From: Shimazuella alba
GTDB lineage: Bacteria > Bacillota > Bacilli > Thermoactinomycetales > Thermoactinomycetaceae
Reading direction: 5' to 3'
Length of the DNA: 64,000 bases
NCBI RefSeq assembly: GCF_009831235.1
Contig: NZ_WUUL01000008.1
Location: 1-64,000, forward strand
Shown: positions 57,492 through 64,000 of the stretch, piece after piece
How the letters are laid out: each line of letters starts with the position of its first letter
How positions within the stretch are numbered: position 1 is the stretch's first letter
Notes under the pieces: generated by a model
What the model was told of the DNA's origin: nothing
What the model saw: the letters and a program-made list of their open reading frames with translations, nothing else
Database searches by the model: none
Position numbers and translations under genes: made by a program

Positions 57492-58985
57492 TTGGATGAT
57501 CATAAAAAAAACAAAGAGCGATCTCGTTTTTCATTTCGAAAGAAGCCAAAACAAACCTTACAGAAAGATGATATTACGATTGTAGATGCAGAAGTTGCGA
57601 AAAAGGCCGTTGTGGCAACAAGTTTAGGAAATGCTATGGAGTGGTTTGACTTTGGGATTTATTCGTACTTGGCAGCAACATTAGGAAAAGTATTTTTTCC
57701 AGCAATGAGTGGACCAATGCAATTGGTTTATTCATTTGGAACTTTTGCAGTTGCCTTTATTGCACGTCCAATTGGGGGTGTATTATTTGGTATATTAGGA
57801 GATCGATTAGGGCGCAAGAAGATCCTTGCAATTACGCTTATTATGATGTCATTTGCGACTTTAAGCATTGGCTTAATTCCTAGTTATGCATCCATTGGTT
57901 CATGGGGTACTGCTTTGTTGCTTATCGCTCGATTGGTTCAAGGATTTTCAACAGGTGGGGAATATTCAGGAGCTATGACATTTATTGCAGAATCAACGCC
58001 TGACAAAAAACGGGGTTTCATGGCAAGTGGTTTAGAAGTAGGAACATTAATAGGCTACATCGCAGGATCTGGTATTGTCACTTTGCTTACCTTTATACTT
58101 GGAGAGGAAAAAATGTTGGAATGGGGTTGGCGTATTCCATTTTTGATTGCAGCTCCTATTGGACTTGTTGGTTTTTATCTGCGCAGTCGATTAGAAGAAA
58201 CACCTGCTTTTGAAGCGATGGAAAAAGCAAAAGAAGCAGAAAACGATCAAGTCTCCTTTAAAGATATTTTGATTTATCATTGGAAGCCTATTGTAGTCGG
58301 GATGTTTGTGGTTTTCTTTTATCTTGTTGTTAACTACATGGTTTTGTCTTATATGCCTTCACATTTAAGTACAGTATTAGGTTATGGCGAAACAAAAGGG
58401 TTATTGTTAATTTTAATTGTCATGTTAATCATGGTTCCAATTGTATTATTAATGGGCTATTTTGGCGACCGTATTGGTGCGAAACGGGTTATTCAAATTG
58501 GATTGATTGGATTGGCTTTGTTATCGGTTCCTTCGTTTTTATTAATAGGTAGTGGAAATACCTGGCTTGTTTTTTTGGGCTTGTTAATATTAGCTGTCTT
58601 CTCTTCTTTCTTCCAAGGCACGATGCCATCTTTATTGCCATCTTTATTTTTTACCGAAGTGAGAAACGGTGCATTGGCGATTTCTTATAACATTTCAGCT
58701 TCTTTGTTTGGTGGGACTACACCGTTGCTTGTCGCCTGGTTGATAAAAGTGACATCGAATCGAATGGTGCCTGCATATTATCTTATATTTGCATCCATTA
58801 TTGGAATTGTGATTGTAACGTATTTTGTAAAAGATACTTCTGGAAAGCCTCTTCGTGGATCACCTCCAGCAGTTGCAGAGAAACATGAGATAAAAGATAT
58901 TTTAGAAGAACCGGAAGAGTCGCTATGGTGGACAGAAGAAAAAAAAGAACTAGATCAGAAGATAGAGAAGTCAGAGGAAGACTGA
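57492..58985 (+). CDS. MFS transporter of the metabolite:H+ symporter (ProP-like) type
   Basis: A 497-residue protein with 12 membrane segments and long charged ends. SLGNAMEWFDFGIYSYLA and the loop GDRLGRKKILAITL after segment 2 are typical of ProP/KgtP-type symporters, as is QGFSTGGEYSGAMTFIAE. Substrates in the group include proline, betaine and dicarboxylates; which one cannot be told. The TTG start at 57492 has GGAGG ten bases before. It lies between cysK and pabA, where B. subtilis has pabB. Confidence 0.82.
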   Translation: MDDHKKNKERSRFSFRKKPKQTLQKDDITIVDAEVAKKAVVATSLGNAMEWFDFGIYSYLAATLGKVFFPAMSGPMQLVYSFGTFAVAFIARPIGGVLFGILGDRLGRKKILAITLIMMSFATLSIGLIPSYASIGSWGTALLLIARLVQGFSTGGEYSGAMTFIAESTPDKKRGFMASGLEVGTLIGYIAGSGIVTLLTFILGEEKMLEWGWRIPFLIAAPIGLVGFYLRSRLEETPAFEAMEKAKEAENDQVSFKDILIYHWKPIVVGMFVVFFYLVVNYMVLSYMPSHLSTVLGYGETKGLLLILIVMLIMVPIVLLMGYFGDRIGAKRVIQIGLIGLALLSVPSFLLIGSGNTWLVFLGLLILAVFSSFFQGTMPSLLPSLFFTEVRNGALAISYNISASLFGGTTPLLVAWLIKVTSNRMVPAYYLIFASIIGIVIVTYFVKDTSGKPLRGSPPAVAEKHEIKDILEEPEESLWWTEEKKELDQKIEKSEED

Positions 58986-59200
58986 TTGTTCGAATCAAGT
59001 TGAAATTAAAATTTACAAATACAGACAATGGACAGGGTGCAAAATGATGGACCTTGTCTATTTCCAAAAATTATTCATAATTTCCGTAAAACAGTATCAA
59101 GCGGCTTCTATATCCTTTTTTCCTTTTGGATTTCTTTCATTCTGTGTTAAAATGAAGCATTATTGAGTATAGCCGAGAAAGCTTGAGGAGTGGAGTAGAG

Positions 59201-59773
59201 ATGATTGTAATGATTGATAACTATGATTCATTTACGTATAATTTGGTGCAGTATTTTGGTGAGTTAGGGGAAGAGTTACAAGTCATTCGTAACGATGAGA
59301 AGACGGTGGAAGAGATACAGGCCCTGTCTCCTAAAATGATCGTGATATCCCCAGGACCGGGGACTCCAGATGATGCAGGGGTTACGTTGGAAATAATAGA
59401 AAAACTTGCGGGTAAGATCCCAATCTTTGGAGTATGCTTAGGTCATCAATCCATCGGTCAAGCATTTGGAGGGAAAGTGGTACGTGCAGCGGAGTTGATG
59501 CATGGAAAAACATCTGAAATTTTCCATGATGCTAAAGGAGTCTTTCATGACTTGCCTTCCCCTTTTACTGCAACCAGATACCACTCATTAATCATAGATC
59601 CAGCATCTTTACCAGATTCACTTGAGATAAGTGCACGGACTCAAACAGGTGAAATTATGGCTGTACGTCATCGCTCCTTACCGATTGAAGGAGTCCAGTT
59701 TCATCCAGAATCGCTCTTAAGCCAACATGGGAAGCAATTGCTGACCAACTTTATCCGTACGTATGCATCTTAG
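59201..59773 (+). CDS. pabA: Aminodeoxychorismate/anthranilate synthase glutaminase
   Basis: A 190-residue class I glutamine amidotransferase supplying ammonia for p-aminobenzoate (and perhaps anthranilate). [20 protein letters not shown] starts it, with [11 protein letters not shown], the catalytic Cys in [16 protein letters not shown] and HPES late. GAGGAG lies ten bases before ATG 59201. The partner genes pabB and pabC are not here, so the synthase subunit must be encoded elsewhere. Confidence 0.9.
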   Translation: MIVMIDNYDSFTYNLVQYFGELGEELQVIRNDEKTVEEIQALSPKMIVISPGPGTPDDAGVTLEIIEKLAGKIPIFGVCLGHQSIGQAFGGKVVRAAELMHGKTSEIFHDAKGVFHDLPSPFTATRYHSLIIDPASLPDSLEISARTQTGEIMAVRHRSLPIEGVQFHPESLLSQHGKQLLTNFIRTYAS

Positions 59774-59785
59774 GAGGTTTTTTGC

Positions 59786-60610
59786 TTGTTTACAGCAGGA
59801 CCGTACTCCCTTCCCATAGGGAAGCGCACTCTCGTCATGGGAATTTTAAATGTGACACCTGATTCTTTTTCAGATGGCGGTAAGTTTGATTCCCTTGATC
59901 GAGCTTTGTTTCATGCTGAAAAATTGCAGCAAGAGGGCGCAGATATTTTAGATATTGGTGGAGAATCGACGAGACCAGGGGCAAAATTTGTTTCTGTAGA
60001 AGAAGAACTCACAAGAGTTATCCCGATCATTGAAAAGTTAGTGACTCGGATTGATTTGCCACTATCTATTGATACGTATAAAGCAAAAGTAGCCAAAGAA
60101 GCTATCGAAGCTGGTGCGCATATGATTAATGATATATGGGGAGCGAAGAAAGATCCGAATATGCCCAGCGTCATGGGCGAGCTAAAAGTTCCCGTAGTTC
60201 TGATGCATAATCGCCCATCTGTCCCGTATGAAAACTTGATGGAAGATGTAGAGAGCGATTTGCAGCAATCAATTGAGCTGGTTAGAGAAGCAGGGTTACC
60301 AGATGAAAAAATCATTCTAGATCCAGGTATTGGATTTGCAAAAACGGTTGAAGAGAATATTTTTGTGATACAGCATATAGAAGAGATTGTATCACTTGGG
60401 TTTCCTGTGTTACTTGCTACTTCTCGTAAGTCCTTTATTGGACATACACTCTCGCTCCCAACGGATGAGAGACTAGAGGGTACACTGGCAACAGTAGGTT
60501 GGGGGATAGACAAAGGATGTCATATTGTGCGTGTTCATGATGTTGGGCAGACGGTTCGTTTTTGTCGGATGATGGATGTATTAAAAGGAGTCACAGGTGA
60601 AAATGGATAA
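59786..60610 (+). CDS. folP: Dihydropteroate synthase
   Basis: A 274-residue TIM-barrel enzyme, the target of sulfonamides, joining p-aminobenzoate to dihydropterin pyrophosphate. MGILNVTPDSFSDGGKFDSL is the first signature, DIGGESTRPGAKFV the second, and ILDPGIGFAKT follows. The TTG at 59786 lies after AGGAGG. pabA-folP-folB-folK are spaced or overlapped tightly, so they form one operon. Confidence 0.95.
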   Translation: MFTAGPYSLPIGKRTLVMGILNVTPDSFSDGGKFDSLDRALFHAEKLQQEGADILDIGGESTRPGAKFVSVEEELTRVIPIIEKLVTRIDLPLSIDTYKAKVAKEAIEAGAHMINDIWGAKKDPNMPSVMGELKVPVVLMHNRPSVPYENLMEDVESDLQQSIELVREAGLPDEKIILDPGIGFAKTVEENIFVIQHIEEIVSLGFPVLLATSRKSFIGHTLSLPTDERLEGTLATVGWGIDKGCHIVRVHDVGQTVRFCRMMDVLKGVTGENG

Positions 60611-60959
60611 AATCATGCTCAAGCAGATGAGTTTCTATGCTTATCATGGTGCTTTTCCTGAGGAGAATAAACTTGGACAGCGCTTTATGGTAGATGTAGA
60701 ACTACGTTTGAATTTACAAACCGCAGGTAAGACAGACCAATTGGAGCATTCCATCGACTATGGCAATGTTTTTCAGATGGTACAAGAAATCGTTGAAAAT
60801 CAACGTTTTCGTTTAATTGAAGCATTAGCAGAAAAAATTGCAAATGAACTTCTTACCAATTTTTCAGTGCCAGAAGTTTTGGTAAGAGTTGTGAAACCGG
60901 ATCCTCCAATTCCAGGACATTATCAATCAGTTGGGGTAGAATTGGTTCGGTCCAAATGA
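60597..60959 (+). CDS. folB: Dihydroneopterin aldolase
   Basis: A 120-residue enzyme that splits dihydroneopterin into hydroxymethyl-dihydropterin and glycolaldehyde. FYAYHGAFPEENKLGQRFMV and the late EVLVRVVKPDPPIPGHY with the catalytic Lys are typical. GTG 60597 has AAAAGGAG six bases before it; ATG 60603 is an alternative. It overlaps folP by 14 bases and folK by four. Confidence 0.94.
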   Translation: MKMDKIMLKQMSFYAYHGAFPEENKLGQRFMVDVELRLNLQTAGKTDQLEHSIDYGNVFQMVQEIVENQRFRLIEALAEKIANELLTNFSVPEVLVRVVKPDPPIPGHYQSVGVELVRSK

Positions 60960-61465
60960 GTAAACATGTGATAGCCTATTTGGGCCTTGGGGCAAATTTA
61001 GGTGATCCGCTTGATCAATTACAACAGGCATTGGCACTTTTGCATCATTCGCAGGGTATCTCCATTAGGCAGGTATCCTCCTTGTATGAAACATCACCTG
61101 TTGGCTATTTAGATCAGCCCAATTTTTATAACTTAGTAGCAGAGATTGATACAGTTCTCCCACCTATGCAATTATTAAATATGACACAGAAAGTAGAGCA
61201 AAGTTTGCACCGTGTTCGAAAAGAACGTTTTGGTCCTCGTACAATGGATGTAGATATCCTTCTATATGGCCAGCGTATTTTCAACTTGCCTGATTTGATC
61301 ATTCCTCATCCTAGATTATTGGAGAGAGCATTTGCATTAGTACCACTTCACGAAGTGGCAGGAGACCTCACTCTTCCTACAGGAGAGAAAATAGACCAAG
61401 CAGTAAAGGCACTATCGAATGATCAGTGGATACAAAAAAAGACTTTTACTTGGCAGGGGAGATAG
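60956..61465 (+). CDS. folK: Hydroxymethyl-dihydropterin pyrophosphokinase
   Basis: A 169-residue enzyme transferring pyrophosphate from ATP to hydroxymethyl-dihydropterin. YLGLGANLGDPLDQLQQAL at the N-terminus and RKERFGPRTMDVDILLYGQ hold the catalytic Asp pair. The ATGA overlap with folB indicates coupled translation. The small yazB gene that usually follows is absent. Confidence 0.95.
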   Translation: MSKHVIAYLGLGANLGDPLDQLQQALALLHHSQGISIRQVSSLYETSPVGYLDQPNFYNLVAEIDTVLPPMQLLNMTQKVEQSLHRVRKERFGPRTMDVDILLYGQRIFNLPDLIIPHPRLLERAFALVPLHEVAGDLTLPTGEKIDQAVKALSNDQWIQKKTFTWQGR

Positions 61466-61538
61466 TATAACTTTGTCTTAACTACAAAACAACGAAAGTT
61501 TCCTTGTGCCTAAAAAATGTGAGAAGGGAGGAAAAATA

Positions 61539-62522
61539 ATGTTGAAAATTGGTTCTATCACTATGAAAAATCAAGTAGTATTGGCTCCAATGGCTGGAGT
61601 TTGTAATCCTGCCTTTCGCCTGATCGCCAAAGAATTTGGTACTGGGTTAGTTTGTGCAGAGATGGTTAGCGATAAGGCTATTTTGCATGGAAACAAACGA
61701 ACAAGAGAAATGTTGTTTGTCGATGAACGAGAGAAGCCACTGAGTCTGCAAATTTTTGGTGGAGATCGACAGACATTGGTAGAAGCAGCAAAAGTAGTGG
61801 ATCAAGAGACCAATGCAGATATTATCGATATTAACATGGGTTGTCCTGTTCCCAAGGTAGTAAAATGCGATGCTGGAGCCCGCTGGCTGCTTGATCCAAA
61901 TAAAATATATGAAATGGTTTCAGCTGTTGTAGATGCAGTGAAAAAGCCAGTCACTGTTAAAATGAGAATTGGCTGGGATGATGAGCATATTTTTGCGATC
62001 GAAAATGCACAGGCAGTAGAACGAGCAGGTGGGTCTGCGGTTTCTGTACATGGTCGTACAAGGGTTCAAATGTATAAAGGAAAAGCGGATTGGGAGATCA
62101 TCCGCCAAGTGAAGGCTGCTGTGAAGATTCCTGTGATCGGTAATGGTGATGTATTTACACCAGAAGATGCCCGCACCATGTTGGAAAAAACCAGATGTGA
62201 TGGTGTGATGATCGGTCGTGCTGCACTTGGGAACCCTTGGATGCTATATCGCACCATCAATTATTTACAAGAGGGTATTCTTACTCCAGAACCAGGAGCC
62301 AAAGAAAAAATGGAGATTGCAATTCTTCATATGGATCGCCTGATCGCCCTTCGAGGAGAAGAAGTTGCAGTTCGCGAAATGCGTAAACATGCTGCTTGGT
62401 ATTTAAAGGGGTTGCGTGACAGCTCAAAATTAAAAGATATTGTAAATCGAGCTACGACCCGTGATGAAATGGCTGGTTATTTGTTAACCTTTGCACAAGA
62501 AGTAGAGGAAACCGTCGCTTAG
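61539..62522 (+). CDS. dusB: tRNA-dihydrouridine synthase
   Basis: A 327-residue FMN enzyme reducing uridines in t[23 protein letters not shown] binds FMN, the catalytic Cys is in [12 protein letters not shown], and [18 protein letters not shown] and [11 protein letters not shown] follow. A C-terminal helical tRNA-binding domain starts near residue 240. The ATG at 61539 follows GGGAGG by seven bases. lysS follows, as in Bacillus (yacF). Confidence 0.94.
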   Translation: MLKIGSITMKNQVVLAPMAGVCNPAFRLIAKEFGTGLVCAEMVSDKAILHGNKRTREMLFVDEREKPLSLQIFGGDRQTLVEAAKVVDQETNADIIDINMGCPVPKVVKCDAGARWLLDPNKIYEMVSAVVDAVKKPVTVKMRIGWDDEHIFAIENAQAVERAGGSAVSVHGRTRVQMYKGKADWEIIRQVKAAVKIPVIGNGDVFTPEDARTMLEKTRCDGVMIGRAALGNPWMLYRTINYLQEGILTPEPGAKEKMEIAILHMDRLIALRGEEVAVREMRKHAAWYLKGLRDSSKLKDIVNRATTRDEMAGYLLTFAQEVEETVA

Positions 62523-62543
62523 AGTTGCGGATTTGAGGAGTGA

Positions 62544-64000
<1,457 letters not shown>

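Overview
The window reads as a chromosome segment of an endospore-forming, low-GC Gram-positive bacterium of the order Bacillales. Gene order follows the Bacillus subtilis csfB-yaaO-tmk ... lysS region closely. It contains many sporulation genes (csfB, yabP/yabQ, sspF, spoVG, fin, spoVT, spoVB, spoIIE), a T-box in front of metS, and promoter shapes typical of SigF, SigG, SigH and Spo0A control. Gene content differs enough from Bacillus proper that a family such as Thermoactinomycetaceae is my guess, but that is inference. No rRNA, CRISPR array or intact transposon is present.

Layout. 0-4.3 kb: a pnuC-nadR-type pyridine salvage pair and two tandem short-chain dehydrogenases. 4.6-9.5 kb: csfB, yaaO, tmk, ricT, yabA, yazA, rsmI. 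yaaQ, yaaR and holB, which usually lie between tmk and ricT, are absent, as is yabB. 9.6-17 kb is an accessory block: a GC-rich orphan ORF framed by inverted repeats, abrB, a NurA-HerA pair, insertion-sequence relics, an exported protein, a nucleotide-sugar epimerase and a HxlR-type regulator. 17-26.6 kb: T-box/metS, a type I signal peptidase, tatD, rnmV, rsmA, a YkuK-like protein, veg, sspF, ispE, purR, ridA, spoVG. 26.6-28.5 kb: four minus-strand members of a small, fast-diverging gene family (two frameshifted) with hairpins, palindromes and a near-empty transcription unit. 28.6-37.2 kb: glmU, prs, pth, fin, mfd, a PpiC-type foldase, spoVT. 37.2-39.6 kb: a decayed tnpB element flanked by two minus-strand genes that share a C-terminal tail and a terminator. 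39.7-46.2 kb: spoVB, a decayed accessory gap, yabN (mazG), rqcP, yabP, yabQ, divIC. 46.3-54.4 kb: three Met tRNAs (two initiator, one elongator), a DUF402 gene, spoIIE, tilS, hpt, a structured non-coding stretch, ftsH. 54.5-64 kb: coaX, hslO, cysK, an MFS transporter, pabA, folP-folB-folK, dusB and lysS (cut by the window edge).

The conserved genes serve translation and tRNA metabolism (metS, lysS, tilS, pth, rsmI, rsmA, rnmV, dusB, rqcP), nucleotide and cofactor supply (tmk, prs, hpt, coaX, folate genes), envelope synthesis (glmU, spoVB, divIC) and sporulation control. The most unusual material is in the interruptions of this conserved backbone: the 26.6-28.5 kb small-gene family, the paired cassettes around 37-39.6 kb, the 9.6 kb orphan cassette and the structured RNA at 52.2 kb.
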